Assembly: GCA_030627905.1 (NCBI GenBank)
Contig: DAOVRZ010000098.1
Location: 1 to 23,047, forward strand
Reading direction: 5' to 3'
Length of the DNA stretch: 23,047 nucleotides
Source of the DNA: JAGMES01 sp023128035
GTDB lineage: Bacteria; Bacillota; Halanaerobiia; DY22613
The notes under the pieces are model-generated. The model did not search any database and was not told the origin of the DNA. It worked only from the letters and a program-made list of their open reading frames with translations. The position numbers and the translations under genes were made by a program. Positions 1-7,821 of this stretch are shown piece after piece; the first letter of the stretch is position 1, and each line of letters opens with the position of its first letter.

Positions 1-2
1 CA

Positions 3-107
3 ACAATTATGTCTTATATCGGAACTGCTAATAAACATAAAATCGATGCTTTTACTGCAATAAAGGCGGCAGTAACTAATCAGTCAAAAGCTTTACTTTT
101 TAGTTAG
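3..107 (+). pseudogene. C-terminal end of an IS66-like transposase (cut by window edge)
   Basis: The open frame entering from the left edge reads TIMSYIGTANKHKIDAFTAI and continues for about 14 more residues to a TAG at 105-107. The SYIxTAxKHxIxAxxAI pattern resembles the extreme C-terminus of IS66-family transposases as I remember them; no catalytic residue is inside the window. Whether the gene is intact upstream cannot be told, so the pseudogene type only reflects that a fragment is visible. Just after the stop, TGAATAGTTAC (112-122) looks like the terminal inverted repeat of such an element, which would place the element's right end near 122. Assignment from about 34 residues is tentative. 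Confidence 0.45.
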
Positions 108-111
108 CGAC

Positions 112-122
112 TGAATAGTTAC
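112..122. repeat. Possible right terminal inverted repeat of the IS66-like element
   Basis: TGAATAGTTAC lies four bases after the transposase stop codon. Its complement GTAACTATTCA matches the kind of end I recall for IS66-type elements. The left end is outside the window, so neither the partner repeat nor a target duplication can be checked. Confidence 0.3.
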
Positions 123-223
123 CTCACATTTAACTAATATAAACGTAAATCCACTTTGCGGTATTACACCAACAACACAGAAATTATACTCATATAGCAT
201 AAACTTCATATTAAGTAAGGCAT

Positions 224-255
224 AAAAAAACCCAGAGTAATTTAAGCTTCCTGGG
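224..255 (-). terminator. Intrinsic terminator of the 5S rRNA-tRNA-Asn unit
   Basis: On the minus strand CCCAG (255-251) pairs with CTGGG (235-231) and is followed directly by seven T residues (230-224). It lies 14 bases after the tRNA CCA end, as expected for the end of this small stable-RNA transcript. Confidence 0.7.
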
Positions 256-268
256 CGTTATTTATGTA

Positions 269-344
269 TGGCTCCTCAAGCAGGACTTGAACCTGCGACC
301 CACTGATTAACAGTCAGTTGCTCTACCGACTGAGCTATTGAGGA
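269..344 (-). tRNA. tRNA-Asn(GTT)
   Basis: The minus strand folds as a full cloverleaf of 76 nt. The acceptor stem TCCTCAA/TTGAGGA is followed by discriminator G and an encoded CCA. The D-arm is GCTCAGTCGGTAGAGC. The anticodon stem ACTGA/TCAGT encloses CTGTTAA, giving anticodon GTT (asparagine). The T-arm is GCAGG-TTCAAGT-CCTGC. It lies nine bases downstream of the 5S rRNA on the same strand and is probably processed from the same precursor. Confidence 0.97.
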
Positions 345-353
345 ATATATAAC

Positions 354-469
354 TCCCGCAACGTCTTACTCTCCCACAAGGTCGCCCCTGCAGTACCATC
401 AGCGCTGGAAGACTTAACTTCTGTGTTCGGGATGGGAACAGGTATGACCCTTCCGCTATCGTTACGGGA
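354..469 (-). rRNA. rrf: 5S ribosomal RNA
   Basis: The minus strand contains the conserved 5S core (CCCATCCCGAACACAGAAGT, then GGGAGAGTAAGACG). The terminal helix pairs TCCCGTAACG at the 5' end with CGTTGCGGGA at the 3' end, giving about 116 nt, the normal bacterial size. There is no 23S gene upstream: the neighbour on that side is the RND pump gene, whose stop is 80 bases away. It is therefore a stand-alone 5S copy with its own promoter, not the tail of an rrn operon. Confidence 0.96.
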
Positions 470-494
470 AAATTATAAACTTTTCTTCGAATTA

Positions 495-523
495 ATTTTA
501 CCATTATTCTTAGTAAATGTCAA
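495..523 (-). promoter_or_regulatory. Sigma-A promoter of the 5S-tRNA-Asn unit
   Basis: Minus strand: consensus -35 TTGACA (523-518), a 17-base spacer and -10 TAAAAT (500-495) preceded by TGG. Transcription would start near 488, about 19 bases before the 5S 5' end. It lies in the short gap after the RND stop codon, and I see no terminator for the RND operon in between. Confidence 0.75.
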
Positions 524-548
524 GAGTATAATTAAAAAATTTCAAATC

Positions 549-3500
549 TCAGGAGATCCCTGTAGGAGGCACTTCAACTTTGCTTTCGCTCTTATTTAAT
601 ATCTTCATAAACCTATACTTCATTCCCTCAAATAATGAATATAGAATCGGTACAACATAAAGAGTTAAAATTGTAGCACAAAGCAAACCACCAATTACTA
701 CCACAGCCATAGGTGCTTGAACCTCCGATCCTTCACCAATTCCTAAAGCTAGAGGCAAAAGCCCTAAAATAGTAGTTAATGCAGTCATCATAATTGGACG
801 CATACGAACAGGGCCAGCCTCAAGAATCGCCTCTCTCATTGATAATCCACGTTGCCGAAGAGTATTAATGTAATCTACTAACACAATAGCATTATTTACA
901 ACAATACCAGCCAACATTATTATACCAATCAACGATGGTACAGAAAAATTATAACCAGTAGCAAAAAGTCCCACAAGAACACCAATCACCGCCATTGGCA
1001 CTGTAAACATAATGATAAACGGATGAAGAAGTGATTCAAATTGAGAAGCTAAAACCATATAAACTAGCACAACTGCTAGAAGCAAAGCATAAATTAGGCT
1101 TATAAATGAATTAGCCATCTCTTCAAATTGTCCACCATATATAATTTCATATTGTTCTGGAATTATAATGTTTTCAGCGATTCTTGTTTGAATATTCTCC
1201 ATAACAGAACCTAAGTCAGCATTATATAAACCAGCAGTAATCTCTACATAACGAACCTGATCTTCTCTTTGAATTGACTTTGGACCCTGATTCAATTCAA
1301 ATGACGCAATTCGTTTTAAAGGCACTTTAGCACCCATAGGTGAAGAAATCAAAAGATTTTTAACCTGAGTAACACTTTTTCTGTCCTCTTCTTTCATCCT
1401 TACACGAATATCATATTCTTGACCACCAACTTCATATCTAGTAGCAATATCACCCTGAATTGCTGTTTTTATAGCTGAGGCAACCTGTGTAACTCTTAAA
1501 CCAAACTGAGCAGCTTGAGTTCGATCAATTTGAATTTGAAGTTCGGGTCGTCCGTTAGAAATACTATCTTCGATTTCACGAACCCCAGAAACCTGTTCCA
1601 ACTCCTTGATAACTTTCTCTGCTAAATTTCCTAATATTTCGAGATCATTACCTTTCACTTTAATACTAATTGGTGATCCACCCATTAATCCACCACCAAA
1701 TGAGCTCAGGGCTTCTAAATTAATTTTTGCATCTGGAATCCTTATTTTTTTTCGCAATTTTTCCATTACCTCTTGTGTTGAACGATTTCTATCATTTAAT
1801 TTCTTTAAACGAACCATTACACTTCCGGTTTCCGGAACACTACTAGATGCTATCATTTGACCGGATGAACCAACATTTGTAAAGATAGCATCCACTTCTG
1901 GGATCTTTTGAACTTCTTCTTCAATAAGCTTAATTGCTGTATTGGTCTGTTCTAAAACCGTACCTGTTGGCAGAACAGCAGTGATTGTAAATTCACCTTG
2001 GTCCATTTCAGGAATAAATTCAGAACCTATTTTAGGTACCAAGAAAAAACTTCCTCCCAAAGCCAAAATCAAGATAAAAATCACTAAAAAACGATGTGAA
2101 AGGGACCAATTTAAGCTTTTTTTATAACCCCTTAAAATCCAAACCATCAAACCTTTTTCTTCAGACTGAGCTACACTTGCCTTTTTTGATACCTTTAAAA
2201 TTTTAGCAGACAACATAGGAATTAACGTTAAAGCAACAATCAATGAAGCCAATAAAGAGAATGTAATAGTTAAAGCCAATTCCTTAAAAAGTTGAGATGC
2301 AATTCCCTCTACAAAGATAACTGGCAAAAATACAATCGCAGTTGTCAGGGTAGATGCAACAATCGCCATACCCACTTCTTTACTACCTAGACTAGCTGCT
2401 TCAATTTTTGTTAGGCCTTCCTGACGATATCTATAAATATTTTCTAAAACAACGATAGCATTGTCAACCAACATTCCGATACCTAGGGCTAACCCTCCTA
2501 AAGTCATCATATTCAACGTCAATCCATTAAAATACATCAAAGTAAAAGTAGTGATAATAGATACAGGTATTACTGTACCAATAATCAAAGTACTTCTCAA
2601 ATTTCTCAAGAAAAGAAAGAGAACTAAGATTGCTAATACACCGCCGAAAATAGCATTCATAGCTACATTTCCAATCGAATCTTCAATAAATTCAGCTTGA
2701 TCCATAATAAAATTGATTTGAATTTGATTATTAAACTCTTCTTTAATCTTAGCTAACTCTTCTCTAACCATGTTAGATACTTTTACAGTATTAGAATTTG
2801 TCTGTTTTTGAATTGTTAATCCAATACTAGAGTTACCATCCATGCGAGCCATACTCTGCACTTCTTGATAAGTATCTTTTACTAGAGAAATATCATCTAA
2901 ATAAACACTGCCATTGGCGGTAGGAATTAAAATCTTTTTTATCTCCTCAATAGATTCAAATTTACCTTTAGTACGGACAATAAACTCAGTCTGGCCTCGT
3001 ACAATCGAACCACCAGATAAATTCATATTTTCAAACATCAAAATCTGTGCCACTGTAGAAGGATTAATTCCATAATTATTTAAAGTATTTTGATCAAATT
3101 CTATCAAAATTTCCCTATTCAATCCTCCTACCAGACTAACCGATGCCACTCCTTCTAATCTTTCTACTCTAGGAATTATTTTATCTTCGACAATCCTTTT
3201 AAGTTCAATTAAATCCTCTTCTCCAGAAATTCCCACCTGAATAATCGGCATAATAGAAGGGTCAAACTTAACAATAAGAGGACTATCAACATCTTCAGGA
3301 AAAAAGCCCTCAATCATATCAATCTTTTCTCGCATTTCAAGAGTTGCAAAATCCATATCCTGACCCCAATCAAATTCTGCTAACACCAATGATTGGCCTG
3401 CACTAGATGTGGAGGATACTTTTTTGATATTCGTTACTGTTGCTAGAGCATTTTCAAGAGGCCTTGTAACCATATTCTCAATTTCGTGAGGTCCAACTCC

Positions 3501-3656
3501 AGAATATTGTGTAATAACCGCTGCCATCGGAAAATTCATATTTGGAAAAAGATCAAGATTAATCCTCCCCAAAGAAATAACTCCTAGCATCACAACCAAA
3601 AGAGTTACCATTGTAGTAGTTACTGAACGTTTAATAGAAAAATCAGAGATTTTCAT
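549..3656 (-). CDS. RND-family efflux pump, inner-membrane transporter (HAE1-like)
   Basis: A 1035-residue resistance-nodulation-division transporter, the usual length for a complete pump. It starts with a membrane segment (about 10-30) and has large periplasmic loops after TM1 and TM7. The TM4 motif GMLVDNAIVVLEN (about 395-407) has D398, matching the proton-relay aspartate, followed by N where AcrB has a second Asp. The duplicated second half carries GIVVNNAIVLVDY in the matching helix. It would use the proton or sodium gradient to export hydrophobic drugs or lipids through the adaptor and outer-membrane channel. Its ATG overlaps the adaptor stop as TAATG, so translation is coupled, with GAGGTGA as ribosome site inside the adaptor gene. 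Substrate unknown. Confidence 0.95.
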   Translation of the reverse strand: MKISDFSIKRSVTTTMVTLLVVMLGVISLGRINLDLFPNMNFPMAAVITQYSGVGPHEIENMVTRPLENALATVTNIKKVSSTSSAGQSLVLAEFDWGQDMDFATLEMREKIDMIEGFFPEDVDSPLIVKFDPSIMPIIQVGISGEEDLIELKRIVEDKIIPRVERLEGVASVSLVGGLNREILIEFDQNTLNNYGINPSTVAQILMFENMNLSGGSIVRGQTEFIVRTKGKFESIEEIKKILIPTANGSVYLDDISLVKDTYQEVQSMARMDGNSSIGLTIQKQTNSNTVKVSNMVREELAKIKEEFNNQIQINFIMDQAEFIEDSIGNVAMNAIFGGVLAILVLFLFLRNLRSTLIIGTVIPVSIITTFTLMYFNGLTLNMMTLGGLALGIGMLVDNAIVVLENIYRYRQEGLTKIEAASLGSKEVGMAIVASTLTTAIVFLPVIFVEGIASQLFKELALTITFSLLASLIVALTLIPMLSAKILKVSKKASVAQSEEKGLMVWILRGYKKSLNWSLSHRFLVIFILILALGGSFFLVPKIGSEFIPEMDQGEFTITAVLPTGTVLEQTNTAIKLIEEEVQKIPEVDAIFTNVGSSGQMIASSSVPETGSVMVRLKKLNDRNRSTQEVMEKLRKKIRIPDAKINLEALSSFGGGLMGGSPISIKVKGNDLEILGNLAEKVIKELEQVSGVREIEDSISNGRPELQIQIDRTQAAQFGLRVTQVASAIKTAIQGDIATRYEVGGQEYDIRVRMKEEDRKSVTQVKNLLISSPMGAKVPLKRIASFELNQGPKSIQREDQVRYVEITAGLYNADLGSVMENIQTRIAENIIIPEQYEIIYGGQFEEMANSFISLIYALLLAVVLVYMVLASQFESLLHPFIIMFTVPMAVIGVLVGLFATGYNFSVPSLIGIIMLAGIVVNNAIVLVDYINTLRQRGLSMREAILEAGPVRMRPIMMTALTTILGLLPLALGIGEGSEVQAPMAVVVIGGLLCATILTLYVVPILYSLFEGMKYRFMKILNKSESKVEVPPTGIS

Positions 3657-5182
3657 TAGTCAATCACCTCAACCTGATCTCCATCTTTCAAGGTATGATG
3701 GCCATTAATAACTACTAATTCATCAACATTTATACCCGAAATGACTTCAACTTCATTATCAGTCACTAAACCAATCGTAATATTTCTTTTTTCAGCGTAT
3801 TTTTTCTCAGTAGAGTTTACAACATAAACATAAGGGTCTTTTTCAAGATTCAATACTGCCTCAATTGGAATTACTGTTGTATCTGTAGATTTTTCTAAAG
3901 TTAGAACAAGATTAGCAAACATACCAGGTTTAAATTTGAGTTCATCATTCTTTAGCAAAACTTTGATTGGAAAAGCTTGAGTTAGTAGATCAGCCATAGG
4001 ACTTATTAATTCAATCTGACCTTCCTGAGAATCTTCAGGGTAAGCACGAACTTTAATCTTAACTCTATCACCTACTTGTAAAAATCTCAAAACATCTGCA
4101 GTAACATTCGCTTTTACATAAACTTGATCAATGTCTATAATCGTTAAAATCGGAGTACCTGGACCAATCATTTCACCGGGATCTCCATTAACTTGAGCAA
4201 CTACTCCATCAATAGGACTTACGATAACACAATTTCCAAGTTGTAATCGAACTAAACTCAATGCTGCTTCAGCTTGCTTCACGCTTGCCTGAGTAACACG
4301 GATTTGCTCTATACTCGCACCATTCACTAATTTTGCAAAATTTGCTTGAGCGATATTCATATTTGCACTTGCAACATCTATTTGAGTTTTAGCAGCATCA
4401 ATCTGTTGCTCGGCAGATGTACGGTTTTCAAATATCTGCTGTGCTAAATGATAACTTTCTAAAGTCCCTTGATAACTTACCTGAGCCTGTTCTTTAGCTA
4501 ATTTTGCACTATTAAAAGCAGAAAGCGCATTTTTATATTGAGACTCTATCCCCTCAAATTGCTTTTGAGTAATCGCTTCCTCTTTTAATAAAGTTGTCAT
4601 TCGTGAATAGTCTGCTTCAGTCAATTCAAAAGCAATTTTCGCCTGTAAATAACGTTCTTCTGCCATTTGTAATTGCTTTTCTGCTACCTTAACTTGAGTT
4701 TTTGAACCTAATAATTGCTGTTTTTGCATAGTTCGATCATCATACATTGACAGAGCATATTTCAAATTTGTGAGAGCAGCCTGATAAGATACCTTTGCTT
4801 GGTCTAATGAACTTTGAGCTAATTTCAAATCCTCTTCAGATGCACCTTTTTCAACAAGCGCAAGATTTGCTAAAGACATTTCTAAAGCTGCTTCAGCTTG
4901 AGCAATCTGAGCGAAAATTTGATCTTTTTCTAAAACAATTAATATATCATCTAAAGATACAAATTGACCTATCTTAACATTTACATTTTCCAGAATACCA
5001 CCTGTTTTAGAAGAAATCATGATATTCTTTATTGGTTCAATCACACCATTAACAATTTGTTCAACTTTTATAGTTTTACTATCTACCTGAACAACTTTAA
5101 CCGGACTAGCATTTTCTGCAATTGCTATACCACTAAAAATTACAATTGCAATAAGTGTTAATACTATCATTTTAGTTTTCAC
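3656..5182 (-). CDS. Periplasmic adaptor subunit of the RND pump (HlyD/MFP family)
   Basis: 508 residues. A Sec signal (about 1-22, hydrophobic, no lipobox Cys) is followed by the first half of a lipoyl/barrel-sandwich domain (about 40-88), a long helical hairpin (about 90-315, tip near LLKEEAITQKQF, 198-209), the second lipoyl half (SPIDGVV near 322-328), a beta-barrel domain and a membrane-proximal domain. It should link the pump to the outer-membrane channel. The hairpin arms are about 105 residues each, far longer than in AcrA. An internal duplication with a constant 104-residue offset is visible: QAKVSYQ (128)/QAQVSYQ (232), DDRT/ENRT, KTQVKVA (161)/KTQIDVA (265). The start is a GTG overlapping the end of the tolC-like gene by 11 bases, with GAGGAGG nine bases upstream inside that gene. 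Confidence 0.92.
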   Translation of the reverse strand: MKTKMIVLTLIAIVIFSGIAIAENASPVKVVQVDSKTIKVEQIVNGVIEPIKNIMISSKTGGILENVNVKIGQFVSLDDILIVLEKDQIFAQIAQAEAALEMSLANLALVEKGASEEDLKLAQSSLDQAKVSYQAALTNLKYALSMYDDRTMQKQQLLGSKTQVKVAEKQLQMAEERYLQAKIAFELTEADYSRMTTLLKEEAITQKQFEGIESQYKNALSAFNSAKLAKEQAQVSYQGTLESYHLAQQIFENRTSAEQQIDAAKTQIDVASANMNIAQANFAKLVNGASIEQIRVTQASVKQAEAALSLVRLQLGNCVIVSPIDGVVAQVNGDPGEMIGPGTPILTIIDIDQVYVKANVTADVLRFLQVGDRVKIKVRAYPEDSQEGQIELISPMADLLTQAFPIKVLLKNDELKFKPGMFANLVLTLEKSTDTTVIPIEAVLNLEKDPYVYVVNSTEKKYAEKRNITIGLVTDNEVEVISGINVDELVVINGHHTLKDGDQVEVID

Positions 5183-6581
5183 TATGTATTACCTCCTCAC
5201 AATAGTCGCTTAACATACCTGTTTTGTATAAAAGTTTATATATGCTTAACTGAAATTGAAATTGAGATTGAACAAGACTAATCTCGGTTTGTTGTAGTAT
5301 AATTTGTGCATTCAAAACATCAATATTAGCCCCTACACCAGCTTGATACCTTTGAGATGCTAACCGATAATTTTCAAGGGTATTTTCCTTGCTCAACTTT
5401 TGTAAAGCTATGGAATCTCTCGCTTCCTCAACTTTTAAAAGAGCCTCTTCTATTTCTAATTTTATCATCTCAGATAAACTCTCTTTAGATAGTTCCAGCT
5501 TTTCCAATTGAATTTCAAGTCCATCTTGTTTTTTCTTTGAAATTCCTCCATCAAATAATTGCATTGAACCTGAAATTGTAACATTCCAACTTCCATCATT
5601 AAAAGAAAGTTTATCTCCATTCCATATATATGACCCCATCATCACTAAATTAGGCCAATTACTTCTTTTTTCAATCTTTAAATTCCTCTGCAACATCTCT
5701 TGATTGAGTGAAAAAATATTAAGATCAGATCTATTTAATAAAGCCTCTTCATAAAGTACATCTAACTCATAATTGACATCAGGTTCCCAATTTGATCTTA
5801 TCAACACAAAATTAGTATCTTTAAGTCCTACCAGCTGAGAAAATTGCCGCTGAGTAAGATAAACATTATTTTGTGCACTTTTCAAACCCAGAAGAACCTT
5901 TCTTTTTTCAATCTCCACTTGAAGTAGATCACTTTTCAATACCATTCCAGCATCATAATTAGCCTGAACAATTCGGCCATGTTCTTCAATAAGTTTCAGA
6001 GAATTTTCCTGAATATGTACCATTTCTTCAGCCATCAAAACGCCAAAATATACTTGAAGAACATTATATAGTGTATCAATAACAGCTTTATCTGTTTGGA
6101 GTCTAGTTAAATTTACACCATCTTTCGCCATTTCAATCCCCGTCATAACTTTACCACCCATAAACAAAGGTTGCTGTACTGTGATTTGAGTATTAAACAT
6201 ATTTGCTGAACCCTCTTCATAAATAGGGATAGTTGTCATTATTGGAATTTCTGTATTAAACCCCGGAATAGGATAACTTAAGCCTGTTGGAATCGGTTGA
6301 AAATCACCAGTTGGTACTGGCATTCCCTCATCTAAGCGAGTATAAGATGAATTGAGATTAATCTGGGGCCATAAATTCTGCCAGGCTAACTTTAGATCAT
6401 TTTCTGCTTTAGCTATATCCAAATTACTAGATTTCAAAGTAAAATTGTTTTCTAAAGCTAATTCTAAAACCTCTGAAAGAGTCAATTCTTTGATCTCGCC
6501 TGCTAAAAGAGCAGAAGAAACACTTAAAACAATCAATAAATTAACTATGAGAACAAATAAGATTTTTTTATGCTTAATCAC
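5172..6581 (-). CDS. TolC-like outer-membrane efflux protein
   Basis: 469 residues from the GTG at 6581. This start is chosen because GGGAGG lies seven bases upstream and the protein then opens with a typical signal peptide (VIKHKKILFVLIVNLLIVLS, cleavage near ALLAG|E). A longer reading from 6656 would be encoded by the large palindrome and would bury the signal peptide. The mature part holds two outer-membrane-efflux repeats: EVLELALENNFTLK near the N-terminus, and later ENTLENYRLASQRYQAGVGA followed by DVLNAQ, the typical C-terminal-repeat signature. It would form the outer-membrane channel of the pump, and so implies an outer membrane. It is first in the three-gene structural set and overlaps the adaptor gene. 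Confidence 0.92.
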   Translation of the reverse strand: MIKHKKILFVLIVNLLIVLSVSSALLAGEIKELTLSEVLELALENNFTLKSSNLDIAKAENDLKLAWQNLWPQINLNSSYTRLDEGMPVPTGDFQPIPTGLSYPIPGFNTEIPIMTTIPIYEEGSANMFNTQITVQQPLFMGGKVMTGIEMAKDGVNLTRLQTDKAVIDTLYNVLQVYFGVLMAEEMVHIQENSLKLIEEHGRIVQANYDAGMVLKSDLLQVEIEKRKVLLGLKSAQNNVYLTQRQFSQLVGLKDTNFVLIRSNWEPDVNYELDVLYEEALLNRSDLNIFSLNQEMLQRNLKIEKRSNWPNLVMMGSYIWNGDKLSFNDGSWNVTISGSMQLFDGGISKKKQDGLEIQLEKLELSKESLSEMIKLEIEEALLKVEEARDSIALQKLSKENTLENYRLASQRYQAGVGANIDVLNAQIILQQTEISLVQSQFQFQLSIYKLLYKTGMLSDYCEEVIHSEN

Positions 6582-6616
6582 ATTTTCCCCTCCCATTTTT
6601 TTGTTTATTTTCATTA

Positions 6617-6742
6617 GATGATTAGCCCACAAAAAGTATTTTAGTCGCACTTGCATACCATATAAAGTACTGACCTCGCCAATTCAGTACTTTATATGGT
6701 ATGCAAGCTCTTGTGCGACTACTTTTTGTGGGCTAATCATCA
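6617..6742. repeat. 126-bp imperfect palindrome between tetR and the tolC-like gene
   Basis: Left arm 6617-6673, 10-base loop CCTCGCCAAT, right arm 6684-6742. The outer 22 bases (GATGATTAGCCCACAAAAAG plus TA) and inner 23 bases (from TTGCATACC to AAGTACTGA) match perfectly. Between them a GTCGCAC block is shared, and each arm has a few unmatched bases. The outer edge supplies the last two codons and stop of tetR (GAT GAT TAG); the other edge ends two bases upstream of the first ATG-like codon ahead of the tolC-like gene. No flanking target duplication is evident and no long U-tract follows. It may be a small non-autonomous element or a very large hairpin tuning read-through from tetR. Confidence 0.85.
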
Positions 6743-7317
6743 GATATAATACCATGCAAAATCATATTATATGCAAAATCAATCATCTCAGATTGATTTT
6801 GTATATTCTGATCAAACAGACTCCCACCTGCACTTTTTATTGTACCCACAATCAGTAATGCCACATATTTAGAAGAACAGGGGCGAAATATTCCTTCAGC
6901 AATACCTCGTTCAATCACCAATTCAACCATATTAACTATTTCTTTGAATTTTATAAACAGCTTTTGTTTAAATTCTTCATCAGTTAATCGAATATTATTG
7001 AAAAAGATATGAGCAAAGTCTCGATTTTTCTGCATAGATTTAACTCCAACCTCTATGAACTCTCTCAAAATCAAATCTGGAGAAAGAGGTTTAGTCACTA
7101 AAATTTTTAATCCTTCAAAAAAAATATTAGCATTTTCCCAAACCATTGTTTTAAAAAGTTCATCCTTACTTGAAAAATACCAGTACAATGTTCCTTTACC
7201 GACTTCTGCATGATTTGCAATAGCCGACATTGTAGTCTCATGATAGCCATTTTTTAAAAAAAGTTCACTCGCTGATCTTAATATCCTCTCTTTCATAGAA
7301 GTTTCTTTCTCTATCAC
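6733..7317 (-). CDS. TetR/AcrR-family transcriptional repressor
   Basis: 194 residues, normal family length. The N-terminal TetR DNA-binding domain is clear: ILRSASELFLKNGYHETTMS, then IANHAEVGKGTLYWYFSSKD (helix-turn-helix about 30-55). The C-terminal ligand domain is variable, as usual. It is the first gene of the efflux operon and lies directly downstream of a promoter with an operator-like inverted repeat, so it most likely represses its own transcription and that of the pump genes until a ligand binds; that is inference from arrangement. Its final codons and stop are formed by the edge of the 126-bp palindrome, so the native C-terminus may have been altered by insertion of that sequence. 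Confidence 0.93.
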   Translation of the reverse strand: MIEKETSMKERILRSASELFLKNGYHETTMSAIANHAEVGKGTLYWYFSSKDELFKTMVWENANIFFEGLKILVTKPLSPDLILREFIEVGVKSMQKNRDFAHIFFNNIRLTDEEFKQKLFIKFKEIVNMVELVIERGIAEGIFRPCSSKYVALLIVGTIKSAGGSLFDQNIQNQSEMIDFAYNMILHGIISDD

Positions 7318-7340
7318 CGAATCACTTCCTTCTAATTTCT

Positions 7341-7362
7341 AAACCGACCAGTCAGTCAGTTT
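7341..7362. promoter_or_regulatory. Candidate TetR-family operator
   Basis: AAACCGAC-N6-GTCAGTTT is an inverted repeat (7 of 8 positions matching) containing the CAGTCAGTCAG run typical of many TetR-type operators. It begins just downstream of the -10 box and so covers the transcription start, which fits simple autorepression. Confidence 0.6.
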
Positions 7363-7368
7363 TAATGA

Positions 7369-7397
7369 ATCGTACCATATTGCTTTGTTTTTGTCAA
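7369..7397 (-). promoter_or_regulatory. Sigma-A promoter of the tetR-efflux operon
   Basis: Minus strand: TTGACA (7397-7392), 17-base spacer ending in TGG, TACGAT (7374-7369). It lies about 50 bases upstream of the tetR start, with the candidate operator immediately downstream. Confidence 0.7.
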
Positions 7398-7425
7398 CGT
7401 CTTTTTACCATCCTTTTGTTTATCA

Positions 7426-7727
7426 TTATATTAAGCCAGTTATGAGAACTCCAACAACCATACCTCCAACAATTCCTATCGTAGCCCAATGACTTTCAGA
7501 AAGATTATGCGCATCAGGTACTAATTCATCGAAAGTAATATAAAGCATTGCACCAGCAGCTAAACCCAAAGCTATGGATAAAGTATTTGGAGATAAGTCA
7601 CCAAAGTACGCTCCTAACGCTGCACCAATTCCCATAGGGACACCTGCAAGGGCAGTTAGAGTCAAAATATGTTTTAAAGACATCTGTCTTAAACTCAATG
7701 TAGTACAATCCATAAAATTTTATTCAT
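7426..7727 (-). pseudogene. Decayed ZIP-family metal transporter
   Basis: The C-terminal part of a ZIP (ZupT-like) transporter is readable: GVPMGIGAALGAYFG, then GLAAGAMLYITFDELVPDAH and a last membrane helix. ZIP proteins are about 240-270 residues, but only about 90 remain. A good ribosome site (GGGGGAAGAGG) precedes an ATG at 7727 that opens with MNKILWIVLH, like the first residues of a ZIP protein, and then hits TGA in a different frame from the C-terminal part. I infer an internal deletion of roughly 150 codons that joined the two ends out of frame. An ATG at 7713 could still start the 95-residue fragment, but it has no ribosome site of its own and lacks the metal-binding helices. Confidence 0.75.
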
Positions 7728-7749
7728 TTCCTCTTCCCCCTTCAATGAT

Positions 7750-7780
7750 ATTATACTCCATAGGGGGATAGGTAAGTCAA
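7750..7780 (-). promoter_or_regulatory. Probable promoter of the former ZIP gene
   Basis: Minus strand: TTGACT (7780-7775) and TATAAT (7755-7750) separated by 19 bases, longer than optimal. The spacer holds a C-rich core (TATCCCCCTATGG), which might be a metal-sensor site; there is no direct support for that. Confidence 0.4.
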
Positions 7781-7789
7781 GTAAAAGAT

Positions 7790-7817
7790 AAACCTGCAGC
7801 ATCTTGGCTACAGGTTT
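7790..7817 (-). terminator. Hairpin terminator after the RadC-like gene
   Basis: AAACCTGTAGC pairs with GCTGCAGGTTT (11 pairs, one wobble) around a 6-base loop, followed on the minus strand by ATCTTTTACTT. It starts a few bases after the stop of the RadC-like gene. Confidence 0.7.
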
Positions 7818-7821
7818 ATAA

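Noticed and set aside
307..504. 65-codon minus-strand frame over the tRNA and 5S genes
   Set aside because: It lies in stable RNA genes and their promoter; no ribosome site.
6582..6656. N-terminal extension of the TolC-like protein from 6656
   Set aside because: The extra codons come from the palindrome, have no ribosome site and would precede a clean signal peptide that starts at a GTG with a good Shine-Dalgarno.
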